The position numbers were made by a program, and so were the translations under genes. This document shows, piece by piece, positions 45,132-54,805 of a stretch of DNA of 64,000 nt. This DNA is from Chryseobacterium sp. G0201 (GTDB lineage: Bacteria; Bacteroidota; Bacteroidia; Flavobacteriales; Weeksellaceae). The stretch spans positions 744,001 to 808,000 of the forward strand of contig NZ_CP033917.1 in assembly GCF_003815655.1 (NCBI RefSeq). The letters are read 5' to 3'. The stretch's first letter is position 1; each line of letters begins with the position of its first letter. The notes beneath the pieces are model-generated. The model did not search any database, had not been told where the DNA came from, and saw only the letters and a list, made by a program, of their open reading frames with translations.

Positions 45132-46892
45132 TTACATTCTGTTTACAGTTCCTATTCCCAGCAACTCCAAAGATTTTTTTATCGTTTTTCCCGTAAGATC
45201 TGATAAATTCAAACGAACTTGTTTTAAATTCTCATCTTCAAGTTTTAAAACCTGATTGCTCTGATAAAATGAGTTGTAAGATTTCACCAAATCATAAAGA
45301 TAATTTGCGACCAAAGCCGGGCTCAATAACTCAGCAGCTTTTTCAACAATTACTTTATAATTAGATAAAAGCATAACCAATTCCTTTTCATATTGATTCA
45401 GCTCAACCCCGGAAACCTCTTTATGTTGATAGTTTGCTTTAGACAATAAGGATTGAATACGAGCATAAGTATATAAAATGAAAGGCCCAGTATTTCCGTT
45501 AAAATCAATACTTTCCTCTGGATTGAACAGCATTTTTTTCTTAGGATCAACTTTCAGCATAAAATATTTCAATGCAGCCTGTCCAATAATTTCATATGAA
45601 ACTTCTTTTTCTTCATCCGAAAGACCTTCTAATCTTCCTTGTTCTGTTGCCTTCAATTTTGCTTCTTCATACATTCCCTGCATCAAGTCGTCAGCATCTA
45701 CAACAGTTCCTTCACGGGATTTCATTTTTCCGTTTGGAAGTTCTACCATTCCGTAAGATAAATGATACAATTGGTCTGCCCAAGAATATCCTAATTTTCC
45801 TAAAATTTTAAATAAAACTTGGAAATGATAATCCTGTTCGTTTCCTACGGTATAAATTAATTTCTGAATATTATTTTGTTTGAAACGCTCAACAGCCGTT
45901 CCTAAATCCTGAGTCATATACACTGAAGTTCCGTCTGAACGCAACAACAATTTCTGATCCAACCCTTCATCCGTAAGATCACACCAAACAGAACCATCTT
46001 CTTTCTGATATAGAATACCTTTATCCAAACCTTCCTGAATAAGGTCTTTTCCTAAAATATAAGTATTACTTTCGTATTGAATCTGGTCAAAATCAACGCC
46101 TAATCTTTTGTAAGTTTCACTGAAACCTTGATATACCCAAGAGTTCATTTCTTTCCAGAGAGCTCTTACTGTTTCATCTCCTTTTTCCCAATCTAACAAC
46201 ATTTTTTGGGCTTCGACAATTAATGGAGCATCTTTTTTAGCCTGATCTTCAGTTGACCCTTGCGCAACCAATTCAGAAATTTCTTTTTTGTAGTTTTTAT
46301 CAAATTCTACATAATAATTTCCTACAAATTTATCTCCTTTTGTATTTGTTGTTTCCGGGGTTTCGCCTTTTCCAAACTTCTCCCAAGCCAACATTGACTT
46401 ACAGATATGGATTCCTCTATCATTAATGATTTGAGATTTAATTACGTCATATCCTGCTTCTTTAAGGATCTGTGCAACAGAAAAACCTAATAAATTATTT
46501 CTGATATGTCCTAAATGCAGCGGCTTATTCGTATTCGGCGAAGAATACTCTACCATCACCGCAGAATTTTTCTTTTCTATTTTTGAAAAACCTTCCGTTA
46601 CCGATCTAAACTGATCTACAAAGAATTGATTTTTTACTTTAACATTAAGGAAACCTTTAACTACATTAAAACTTTCCAGTAATTCTGTCTGCTCTGTCAG
46701 TGCTTCACCTAATTCAACCCCAATACTTTCCGGATTCTTTTTCAATTGCTTTACCAATGGAAAAGTCACGATCGTAAAGTCGCCTTCAAATTCGGTTTTA
46801 TTTTCCTGAACTTCCAGATTGATATCCTTCAACTGATATACATTTAAAATAATCTCCGAAAGTTTTTCCTCTAATATATCTTTAATATTCAT
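45132..46892 (-). CDS. argS: Arginyl-tRNA synthetase
   Basis: 586-residue class I synthetase that charges tRNA-Arg. The HIGH box appears as SSPNTNKPLHLGHIRNN; the KMSKS equivalent is GKMKSREGTVV, the relaxed form typical of ArgRS. The N-terminal ~100 residues are the ArgRS-specific domain contacting the tRNA elbow, and the C-terminal ~120 residues the DALR anticodon-binding domain (ending SLELLGIGTVNRM). Length is normal. It is a single gene facing a terminator shared with the convergent protease gene. Confidence 0.96.
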   Translation of the reverse strand: MNIKDILEEKLSEIILNVYQLKDINLEVQENKTEFEGDFTIVTFPLVKQLKKNPESIGVELGEALTEQTELLESFNVVKGFLNVKVKNQFFVDQFRSVTEGFSKIEKKNSAVMVEYSSPNTNKPLHLGHIRNNLLGFSVAQILKEAGYDVIKSQIINDRGIHICKSMLAWEKFGKGETPETTNTKGDKFVGNYYVEFDKNYKKEISELVAQGSTEDQAKKDAPLIVEAQKMLLDWEKGDETVRALWKEMNSWVYQGFSETYKRLGVDFDQIQYESNTYILGKDLIQEGLDKGILYQKEDGSVWCDLTDEGLDQKLLLRSDGTSVYMTQDLGTAVERFKQNNIQKLIYTVGNEQDYHFQVLFKILGKLGYSWADQLYHLSYGMVELPNGKMKSREGTVVDADDLMQGMYEEAKLKATEQGRLEGLSDEEKEVSYEIIGQAALKYFMLKVDPKKKMLFNPEESIDFNGNTGPFILYTYARIQSLLSKANYQHKEVSGVELNQYEKELVMLLSNYKVIVEKAAELLSPALVANYLYDLVKSYNSFYQSNQVLKLEDENLKQVRLNLSDLTGKTIKKSLELLGIGTVNRM

Positions 46893-46928
46893 CTTACAAT
46901 TTTGAAGTACAAATATACGGAAATAAAA

Positions 46929-46956
46929 AAACCGCCCGAAGGCGGTTTATATAGAA
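46929..46956 (-). terminator. Terminator of the lipocalin-like lipoprotein gene
   Basis: AAACCGCC (46929-46936) pairs with GGCGGTTT (46941-46948); the minus-strand transcript runs into a T-rich tract. Confidence 0.75.
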
Positions 46957-46959
46957 ATA

Positions 46960-47409
46960 TTATTGTTTTACAAAAACTAAAGAAGCTTCATCATTACCCG
47001 GTACATTATCTAAGTTTTTAGTATTATCAAAAATTCTAAGCTCAGTAGTAGAAAAGTCTTCTACCTCTTTTTTTAAAGTTTTAATATTTCCACTTTCATT
47101 ATATGTAAGAGTTAGAATCTTATTCATATTATCATACTCCCATTTACCTGAAAATGAATCAAGCAAATTACAACTCCCTGAAGATGGTGTATCATATCTC
47201 TCGTAAACACCAGATAAATCATTGTTCACAAGTAATTGTCCTTTTCTTTCGCAATCATTTAAAGGATATGTTTTTCCCTTAGATTCATACCTTGCAGGTT
47301 TCCAAACTCCATTAATATTTGGGGTTTCAATCACTGTAGTACCTCTTTCATCATCATTACTACAAGAAACGATGCTCATTATAGCAATTAGCCCAATAAT
47401 AAATTTCAT
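46960..47409 (-). CDS. Lipocalin-like lipoprotein
   Basis: 149 residues. The signal peptide ends in a lipobox (MSIVSCSNDDE). The body is beta-rich with the pattern INGVWKPARYESKGKTYPL then WEYDNMNKILTLTYN, recalling lipocalin-like domains of Bacteroidota lipoproteins that bind small hydrophobic molecules. The conserved central CERKGQ and GSCNL cysteines may form a disulfide. It is 78 bp downstream of susD with a terminator between, so it is likely a separate transcript. Function unknown. Confidence 0.7.
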   Translation of the reverse strand: MKFIIGLIAIMSIVSCSNDDERGTTVIETPNINGVWKPARYESKGKTYPLNDCERKGQLLVNNDLSGVYERYDTPSSGSCNLLDSFSGKWEYDNMNKILTLTYNESGNIKTLKKEVEDFSTTELRIFDNTKNLDNVPGNDEASLVFVKQ

Positions 47410-47439
47410 AAATATAAATATTTTATCAATTTTAAAAAA

Positions 47440-47469
47440 AAATATTCCTGTAATACTACAGGAATATTT
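47440..47469 (-). terminator. Terminator of the susC-susD transcript
   Basis: 13-bp stem AAATATTCCTGTA (47440-47452) with TACAGGAATATTT (47457-47469), loop ATAC; the minus-strand copy continues into a T run. Confidence 0.85.
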
Positions 47470-47487
47470 CCAGATATTCTTAATTAA

Positions 47488-49002
47488 TTAGAAAACATCC
47501 CAGAAAACCTTTGTCGTAACTTGGTCTCCTCCTATTTTCTGTGCTGCTGCAGTAACATTATTTTTATTTAATAAATACTCCTGATCAGAATATTTCATTC
47601 TTACCGGAACATCATCTACAGTTGAATCAGCAGGATTCACAAATACCGGGTAATCCAATCTTCTTGCAAAGTTCCAAGCCTGGAAACCTTTATTGAACAT
47701 TGCTACCCATGCCTGGAATCCAATTGACTGTTTCCAATTTGCTGCATTGTACGGGTTTGCTGCAATAAAAGCCACTGCATTCGTAGAACTGATACCATAT
47801 TCTGTCATCGAAGCTGTGATTGCGGCGGCATATAGAGCAGCTGCAGTACCTCCAACATTATATCCACGGGCTGCTGCTTCTGCTCTTAGGAATGAAATTT
47901 CTGTATAATCTAATAGAAATCCCTGTGCATTAGGCGTAATTAACATATACGCTCCATCTGATCCTGTTTCGGCATTCCCATTAACATCGGTTTTTGGTGA
48001 TGTCATATGAGAATAACCTGCAAAAGAGTTATTAGACCCATAAATTCCTCCTTTATAAACACCTCCAATTTTTGTGAACCATCTATCTCTTCTCGGGTCA
48101 CTTGTGGCATTCATTCTATCAACTAGTAGATCTGAAGGAATAAAATCATTTCTTCCAGATTGTATTGCCTCTTGATAAACAGGGTTAGCAAATAAACCTG
48201 AAGGAAAAGTAGATAATCCCCAACTATCCTCTTTAATATCGAATAAACCAGCATTGTATGCTGCTTCTGCATAAGTTTTTGACAAAGCCGGCTCTACATC
48301 CGCTAAAGTAACAGCTAACCTGAATTTTAAAGAATTTGCCATCTTTTTCCATTTAGCCATATTTCCATTATAGAAAATATCATCTGTATATCCACTTTGA
48401 TTAGTATTAATCATTGCGTTGGCAGCATCAATTCTTTTAATTAAATCAAGATAGATTGTCTTCGCATCATCATAAGGAATTTCAGAGGCATTATTTGGAT
48501 TTCCTGCAACTGCTTTTAAGGCTCCAAAATAAGGAACATCTCCATAAGTATCAACCAAATTAGCCCAAGCATAAACACTTATTAATTCAATGATTGCCTC
48601 ATTATTACTTTTTTTAACAGCATCTAGTCCTTCATTTTGAAGAAATTGTTTAGCATCTCTTAAGGCAGATAATACACCAGGAGAATGTACTATGGCAGAA
48701 CTTGATGCCATCATCCTATTATAATGATTTCTAGGAATTGGCCTTGTTACCATATCATAATTGGACTCATCAATATAAGTTGTTTGTGCCCATTGTTGTG
48801 TGAAAAATCTTGATATATTGTTGTTCACATTTGGTGTTAGTAACTGAGATATCAATTCCTGCTCTGCACTTGCCACCAATAATCCGGAAGGGACTACTGT
48901 CGGGTGCTTTGGATCTTCATTCAATGAAGTAATGTCGCTTTCACAAGAGTTTGTAACGACTGTTAAAGAAAGTATGCTAAGTATTAAAAATATTTTTTTC
49001 AT
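47488..49002 (-). CDS. SusD/RagB family outer-membrane nutrient-binding lipoprotein
   Basis: 504 residues. A lipoprotein signal ends at VVTNSCESD. The helical TPR-like SusD fold is suggested by VASAEQELISQLL, WANLVDTYGDVPYFGALKAV (a near-invariant SusD motif, Y-GDVPY) and MAKWKKMANSLKFRLAVTLA. SusD-like_2 members of this type cap their SusC channel and bind the ligand. It lies 3 bp after susC, so they form one complex and operon. No glycosidase or regulator is adjacent, so substrate (sugar, peptide or other) is unknown. Confidence 0.92.
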   Translation of the reverse strand: MKKIFLILSILSLTVVTNSCESDITSLNEDPKHPTVVPSGLLVASAEQELISQLLTPNVNNNISRFFTQQWAQTTYIDESNYDMVTRPIPRNHYNRMMASSSAIVHSPGVLSALRDAKQFLQNEGLDAVKKSNNEAIIELISVYAWANLVDTYGDVPYFGALKAVAGNPNNASEIPYDDAKTIYLDLIKRIDAANAMINTNQSGYTDDIFYNGNMAKWKKMANSLKFRLAVTLADVEPALSKTYAEAAYNAGLFDIKEDSWGLSTFPSGLFANPVYQEAIQSGRNDFIPSDLLVDRMNATSDPRRDRWFTKIGGVYKGGIYGSNNSFAGYSHMTSPKTDVNGNAETGSDGAYMLITPNAQGFLLDYTEISFLRAEAAARGYNVGGTAAALYAAAITASMTEYGISSTNAVAFIAANPYNAANWKQSIGFQAWVAMFNKGFQAWNFARRLDYPVFVNPADSTVDDVPVRMKYSDQEYLLNKNNVTAAAQKIGGDQVTTKVFWDVF

Positions 49003-49005
49003 TTT

Positions 49006-51996
49006 CTAGAATTTTAATGTTACGTTGATACCCAAATCACGCGTTGTTGGTAATACTCCAATCGAGTTTCCTTTTGAAGCAAGACCATTTCCTGTTCCCG
49101 TTTCCGGATCTGCATAAGGTAAATTCTTGTGAATAATCCAAAGGTTTCTTCCCACTAAAGAAATTTTAACTTCCTGGAAAGATGTATTTGCTAATATAGA
49201 TTTAGGAAGACTATAACCAATACTTGCTTCTCTTAGCTTAACATATGATGCATCATATACAAACCTTGAGTTTGGCATTCTTCTGTATCCATCAACATTT
49301 CCAAAAGTATCTGGAGCAGTTGTTGGTGTTGTATTTACCTGCCCGTTCGGATTTACACCAGGGTTTATTACCCCTGCAGTTCTATAATCTCCCACAGCTG
49401 TCTCTTCATATAAACCTGTTGCAAGTCCATAATACATATCTGTTGAGAATACATCACCCCCATGTTTTATATCAATTAGGAAGCTTAATGATAAACCTTT
49501 ATAGCTGAAACTGTTTCTTATACCACCAATCCAGTCTGGTGTAATATTACCAATTACCTGATTAGGATTTGTCAAATACCTACCAGTTGTAGGATTTACT
49601 ACTTTTTCTCCATTTAGATAGACATAATCAGAACCAACAATAGCTCCGAAAGCTTCGCCAACTCTTGCGTTCAAAGAAACTCCTCCCTGATAAGAAGCTA
49701 ATAAGTAGTTTTGAGAATCTCCGTATAATGATACCACTTCATTTTCATTCTTAGACCAGTTTACATCAATATCCCATTTAAAATTATCACTTTTCAAAGG
49801 AGTACCATTTAACTGAACCTCAATACCTTTGTTGTTAATTTGTCCCGCATTTACAAGGAAAGTTCTATAACCAGTAGCTGAAGAAACCGGAAGATTAATG
49901 ATCTGGTTAAGCGTTCGGGTTTTATAAACTGCAACATCAAAACCTAATCTGTTTTTAAAGAACTGAGCCTCCATACCAAATTCTACCTCTTTAGATCTCT
50001 GTGGTTTTAGGTCTGGATTAGCCAAGAAATATGACTGATCAACAAGTCCTGTATTACTACCAAAACCACCTCTTACTCTATATGTATTTTGAAGTCTGTA
50101 GTTTTCTGTTGAAGATCCAACTTCTGCATAATTACCACGTATTTTCCAAAAGCTCAAGAAACTTGGTTTTATTAATTCTGAAAGAATTAAAGATCCTGTA
50201 ACTGACGGATAGGCATATGAATTATTTCCTTTCGGTAAGTTAGAACTTTGATCCGCTCTGATGGTACCATCTACATATAACAAATTTTTATACCCAAATG
50301 AAGCAGTTGCATAAACTCCTGATGTTAACCATTTAGAATAATTTTCATCTGGTGGAATAATAGGACTTGCTGAATTTGAAATTGCAAATAAACCTGGAGT
50401 AGCTAAACCACCTTCTGTACTTGCATATACATTATCAATTAAATTTCGTCTTACGTTTCCTCCAACAATACCACTTACATTTAAATCACTAGTGATATCA
50501 AATTTATAATTTAAGAATAAATCAAAATTTGTTTCAGTTGTACGAATATCCTGACGAGAATATCCTGAAGTCACATTGTTTCCAGAAGCACCAAAAGCTT
50601 GAGGTAATGAACCGTTCATCAATCTTTCCTCGATTGTCATTTGCATTTGATCATAGGCAAGTTTTCCGGTAATTCCAATATTTTTTGTAATATCATACTT
50701 TAATTGAGCATAACTAAAACTTCTCGTTCTCGTATCTGACTGATAGTTTTGATATCTTTGGAAATAAGGATTATTCCAGAACTGAGGAGTTCCGTCAGAA
50801 CCTGATGTTCTGTTCCATGTAAGATTTGAGTTATTTCTCTCGTATGCATTTCTTAAGTCATAAACATCAACATTGGTTTGCCACCATTGTCTGAACCCAC
50901 TAACTATGTTATCAGAATATCCAGTTTCATTTCTACCTTTTGTATCCTGAATCGTTAATGTTGAGAATACGCTTGCATGTAATTTATCTGTAAAATCATA
51001 ATTGAATTTAGCTGATATACTATTTTTTCTTAAATCTGAATTGGGTAATAATCCATTAGAAAGCATATTTGTATATGAAAGGGAAACATTAGATGACTTA
51101 CTTCCTTTTTCTAATGAGATTGTATTAACATATGTAACTGGTGTTTCAAAAAATTTAATTGGTCCGTTTTTAGCAGCCTGCCAAGGAGTAGCCTGTCCGT
51201 AAGTTGGTGAATCCGGGTTATAAGAATCCCATTGTCTTACCAATATATTTGGATTAAATTCAGCACCATAAGAGGCATCTTCTGTAAAAGGAGTTTGAAG
51301 CTCTCCAGTATCTGGGTCGTGATTAAAATATTCAGTACCATCACCATAGACCTTACCATAACCAGCACCGTATCTCGACTGATATTTAGGGAAAGTAGAT
51401 TTATCAATAAATCCAGCTGTTATTCCCGAATTAAGAGTTACCCCCCAACTTCCGTCTTGTTTTCCACGACCGTTTTTAGTAACAATTAAAATAACCCCAT
51501 CACTACCACGTTCTCCATAAAGTGCCGATGCAGCAGCACCTTTTAGTACGTTGATACTTTCTATATCATCCTGATTGATATCTGATAAAAAGTTACCATA
51601 ATCAAAAGTTGACCCAGAAACAGTCCCGTTATTCACAGGAGATCCATCAATTACAATAAGAGGACTTCCTCCACTTAAAGACTTATATCCTCTGATTAAT
51701 AAGTTGGCAGAACCTCCAAAGTTGTTGTTTGTGTTAACCTGTAAACCCGAAACTTTACCAGAAAGTAGCGAAGCAACGTTTCCTGTGTTTGTAGTACCGC
51801 CAGTAAGAGCCTCAGCTTTAACTTCTTCTGACGCATAACCAAGAGACTTTTTCTCTCTTTTAATACCAAGTGCAGTAACTACTACACCTTCGATGTCTTG
51901 TGTTTTTAGAGTATCTTTCTTCTTTTCCTGAGCATTAGCAACAGCCAAAGACGAAGATATTACTAATACAAGCACACCTGCTGTTAGTTTCTTCAT
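49006..51996 (-). CDS. SusC/RagA family TonB-linked outer-membrane transporter
   Basis: 996 residues. A signal peptide ends at VANAQ, then TonB-box-like EGVVVTALGIKREKKSLGYA, the plug domain (ALTGGTTNTGNVASLLSGKV, IRGYKSLSGGSPLIVIDGSP, INVLKGAAASALYGERGSDG) and the 22-strand barrel ending LGINVTLKF. It lacks the ~100-residue carboxypeptidase-regulatory-like domain found before the plug in many SusC proteins. It imports its ligand with TonB energy and forms a pair with the SusD gene 3 bp downstream. A terminator follows susD, and no extra genes belong to the transcript. Confidence 0.93.
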   Translation of the reverse strand: MKKLTAGVLVLVISSSLAVANAQEKKKDTLKTQDIEGVVVTALGIKREKKSLGYASEEVKAEALTGGTTNTGNVASLLSGKVSGLQVNTNNNFGGSANLLIRGYKSLSGGSPLIVIDGSPVNNGTVSGSTFDYGNFLSDINQDDIESINVLKGAAASALYGERGSDGVILIVTKNGRGKQDGSWGVTLNSGITAGFIDKSTFPKYQSRYGAGYGKVYGDGTEYFNHDPDTGELQTPFTEDASYGAEFNPNILVRQWDSYNPDSPTYGQATPWQAAKNGPIKFFETPVTYVNTISLEKGSKSSNVSLSYTNMLSNGLLPNSDLRKNSISAKFNYDFTDKLHASVFSTLTIQDTKGRNETGYSDNIVSGFRQWWQTNVDVYDLRNAYERNNSNLTWNRTSGSDGTPQFWNNPYFQRYQNYQSDTRTRSFSYAQLKYDITKNIGITGKLAYDQMQMTIEERLMNGSLPQAFGASGNNVTSGYSRQDIRTTETNFDLFLNYKFDITSDLNVSGIVGGNVRRNLIDNVYASTEGGLATPGLFAISNSASPIIPPDENYSKWLTSGVYATASFGYKNLLYVDGTIRADQSSNLPKGNNSYAYPSVTGSLILSELIKPSFLSFWKIRGNYAEVGSSTENYRLQNTYRVRGGFGSNTGLVDQSYFLANPDLKPQRSKEVEFGMEAQFFKNRLGFDVAVYKTRTLNQIINLPVSSATGYRTFLVNAGQINNKGIEVQLNGTPLKSDNFKWDIDVNWSKNENEVVSLYGDSQNYLLASYQGGVSLNARVGEAFGAIVGSDYVYLNGEKVVNPTTGRYLTNPNQVIGNITPDWIGGIRNSFSYKGLSLSFLIDIKHGGDVFSTDMYYGLATGLYEETAVGDYRTAGVINPGVNPNGQVNTTPTTAPDTFGNVDGYRRMPNSRFVYDASYVKLREASIGYSLPKSILANTSFQEVKISLVGRNLWIIHKNLPYADPETGTGNGLASKGNSIGVLPTTRDLGINVTLKF

Positions 51997-52119
51997 ATCA
52001 AATTATTTTTTTGTACCGTACAAATTTGTAAAACTTTCTTAAGAATACAAAGCAAAACCTTAAAAAATTGTTATTTTTATCATAGTTCTTATAAATTTCG
52101 TATTTTTACAATATTAAAA

Positions 52120-52716
52120 ATGTTAATTTTTGTGGAATTATTAAAAAAATGGACAAATCTTTACATCGAAGCAGGGTGTGATGAAGTCGGTAGAGGGTGT
52201 TTATGTGGTCCGGTGGTAGCTGCAGCTGTCATTTTGGATGATAATTTTAAGCAAAATTTAGTTAATGACTCTAAAAAGTTAAATTTTAAAACCAGAATGG
52301 AGCTTGACAGCTACATTAAAGATAATGTTAAAAGTTATGCAATTGCAGAGCTTCCGCCAGAATTTATAGATCAGCATAATATATTGAATGCCAGCATTCA
52401 CGCAATGCATATAGCGTTGGATAAATTAACGATAAGACCAGAACTTATTTTAGTAGACGGAAATAGATTTCATCCTTATAATTACATCCCACATCAATGT
52501 ATTATTAAAGGAGATTCAAAGGTATTGTCAATTGCGGCAGCGTCTATTTTGGCAAAGAATTATAGAGATAAATTGATGATCGAGCTCCATGAAGAGCATC
52601 CTGAATATGGATGGAATACCAACTTCGGATATGCCACAAAAAAACATCAGGAAGCCCTGATAAAGCATGGTCCGACGAAATATCACAGACAATCTTTCAG
52701 GCTTAAATATGATTAA
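52120..52716 (+). CDS. rnhB: Ribonuclease HII
   Basis: 198 residues. It cleaves RNA in RNA-DNA hybrids, removing misincorporated ribonucleotides. Active-site motifs: AGCDEVGRGCLCGPVVAAAV with Asp/Glu, LILVDGNR and VLSIAAASILAKNYRD. It is transcribed away from susC. The ATG at 52120 gives an extra LIFV relative to relatives I know, which start at ELLKKW; the GTG at 52132 is an equally plausible start. A terminator separates it from yidC. Confidence 0.95.
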   Translation: MLIFVELLKKWTNLYIEAGCDEVGRGCLCGPVVAAAVILDDNFKQNLVNDSKKLNFKTRMELDSYIKDNVKSYAIAELPPEFIDQHNILNASIHAMHIALDKLTIRPELILVDGNRFHPYNYIPHQCIIKGDSKVLSIAAASILAKNYRDKLMIELHEEHPEYGWNTNFGYATKKHQEALIKHGPTKYHRQSFRLKYD

Positions 52717-52786
52717 AGACTTAAGGTCGATGAATTATGGATTTTCAAATCAAACGTAGTTTAATTTAAAATACATCTAAATAAAC

Positions 52787-52817
52787 AAAAAGGAGTAGAT
52801 AAATCTACTCCTTTTTT
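52787..52817. terminator. Bidirectional terminator between rnhB and yidC
   Basis: Stem AAAAAGGAGTAGAT (52787-52800) with ATCTACTCCTTTTT from 52803, loop AA, with flanking A and T tracts. Confidence 0.85.
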
Positions 52818-52832
52818 ATGTTTTAACAAATA

Positions 52833-54629
52833 TTATTTCTTTTTCTTTTGTTGCTCTACTGCACTTTGCTGTTGCTGAGCTTTTTCCATCATCTCTCGCA
52901 TTTTCTTCTGGAATTTACCTTCCGATTTTGGCTTTTCTTTATTAGCCTGAATCTGTGCATGAATTTTCTTTTCATCCAGAATCACATATTTAATCACTAA
53001 AATAATTAAGATGTTGATCGCATTCGAGATAAAATAATACCAAGAAAGACCGGATGCTGAAGTATTAAGGAAGAACAAGAACGTAATTGGGAAAATATAC
53101 ATTAACACTTTCATGTTCGGCATACCTTCCTGTTGTGGCTGCTGCATATTCCCTGAAGTCATTACCGTATAGATTAAAATTACAACAGTACATGCCAAAG
53201 CAAACATACTTAAATGATCTCCTAGGAAAGGGATTTTAAATGGTAATTTAATCAAGTCATCATAAGCCGTTAGATCTTTTGCAAACCAAAATCCCTGTCC
53301 TCTCAAATCAATAAAGTTCGGGAAGAAACGGAATAAGGCATAGAAAATTGGAATTTGCACCAATGCCGGAAGACATCCCGCCATCTGATTCACTCCTGCT
53401 TTTCGGTAGATCTCCATCGTAGCCTGTTGCTTTTTCATAGGATCTGCATCCTTGAACTTCGCATTAGCTTCATCAATTTCAGGACGAATTACCTTCATCA
53501 TCGCACTCAACTTATGTTGCTTATACATAATTGGCGATAAAATTAACTTCACAATGATTGTCAATATAAAAATTACCCAGCCTGCTGCAATTCCCCAAGA
53601 TGCAATTAAATTATACATCGGCATGAAGAATCCACGGTTCATCCAACCTATAAACGACCATCCTAATGGTAAAATCTCGTCAAAGTTTTTATCGTATGAT
53701 TTTAATAATGGTAAATCCAATGGTAAGAAGTACCATGTAAAGTCTTGATTTAATTCACTTCCGGTCATTTGAACAAAACCTTCATAGTTTAGTTTTTTCA
53801 AATATTCACCTTCTTCAACGGTCTCCTGATTTCCTTTACTGTGTGTAAATCCGTTTTTAGCTTCAATTACTGAAGAGAAGAACTGTTGTTTTACACCGAT
53901 CCAGTTAAGGGTTTCTTTTTCCTCCTCCATTGTTGTTCTTCCGTCATAATCATAGTCTTTATAATTATTGAAAGCATAAGAGAATTCTGAGTGAGACTGC
54001 TCCTGAGCTCTACCTTTTTCAAGATTTCTTACATTATAATCCCAGATAAAATCTGCTTTAGTATCAGATGTAACTTTAGCAAGACCTTGAGATCTTACTT
54101 TAAAATCTACTGTGTATTTATCTAATAAAGTATAAATGAACTGAATAACCGCTCCATTATAATTAGCCGTCAAAGTCACAGCGTTTCCGTTAACTGTCGG
54201 AGAGAAAACTAAATCTTTAGTATTGATTACTTTCCCTGTTTTATCCTTAAACTGAAAACCGTAGTTTGAGTTATTTTTAGTAATAAGATAAAGAGGAAGA
54301 TCCGCTCTGTCACTTTTGTGATCGTAAGCCTTATATTTTAAAAGTTCTACTTTAGAAACTTGTCCTCCCAAGCTTGAAAATTCCAATTTCAATTCATTGT
54401 TTGCCAAATTTGCAGTCTGAATTGCATTAGGAGTTACATTTGGATTGATATTGCTTGCCTGAGTTTGTTTTACAGCATTTTTAACTTGTTCAGTTTTTTG
54501 TTGCTGAGCTTTTACCTCTTCCTCTTTCGATTGTTTGTTTTGGAAATAAAACATAAAACCAAAGAGTACCAAACATAAAACCGCAAAACTAATCATTTGA
54601 CTTTTATCGAGTCCGTTGTTCTGTTGCAT
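52833..54629 (-). CDS. yidC: Membrane protein insertase YidC
   Basis: 598 residues. An N-terminal helix (MISFAVLCLVLFGFMFYF), a ~300-residue periplasmic beta domain, then the conserved five-helix insertase core starting GWSFIGWMNRGFFMPMYNL, with SPIMYKQHKLSAMMKVIRPE in the cytosolic loop, QMAGCLPALVQIPIFYALFR, and LSWYYFISNAINILI. The C-terminal tail is Lys/Gln-rich and probably ribosome-interacting. It inserts inner-membrane proteins with or without Sec. It lies downstream of pyrG on the same strand (177 bp). Length is typical for Bacteroidota. Confidence 0.96.
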   Translation of the reverse strand: MQQNNGLDKSQMISFAVLCLVLFGFMFYFQNKQSKEEEVKAQQQKTEQVKNAVKQTQASNINPNVTPNAIQTANLANNELKLEFSSLGGQVSKVELLKYKAYDHKSDRADLPLYLITKNNSNYGFQFKDKTGKVINTKDLVFSPTVNGNAVTLTANYNGAVIQFIYTLLDKYTVDFKVRSQGLAKVTSDTKADFIWDYNVRNLEKGRAQEQSHSEFSYAFNNYKDYDYDGRTTMEEEKETLNWIGVKQQFFSSVIEAKNGFTHSKGNQETVEEGEYLKKLNYEGFVQMTGSELNQDFTWYFLPLDLPLLKSYDKNFDEILPLGWSFIGWMNRGFFMPMYNLIASWGIAAGWVIFILTIIVKLILSPIMYKQHKLSAMMKVIRPEIDEANAKFKDADPMKKQQATMEIYRKAGVNQMAGCLPALVQIPIFYALFRFFPNFIDLRGQGFWFAKDLTAYDDLIKLPFKIPFLGDHLSMFALACTVVILIYTVMTSGNMQQPQQEGMPNMKVLMYIFPITFLFFLNTSASGLSWYYFISNAINILIILVIKYVILDEKKIHAQIQANKEKPKSEGKFQKKMREMMEKAQQQQSAVEQQKKKK

Positions 54630-54805
54630 TTTATTTTAATTAAATTTTTTACCTATTTAAATATGTAGCCATGCTACATTTCGAGTCGACAAAAATACTG
54701 TTTTTTTATCAAAACTCTATGCTATAATATATTACTATATAATAAACTCAAGCTGATAATAATCAACCTGAGTTTATATATGACGTTTGTAATTAAATAA
54801 TTACC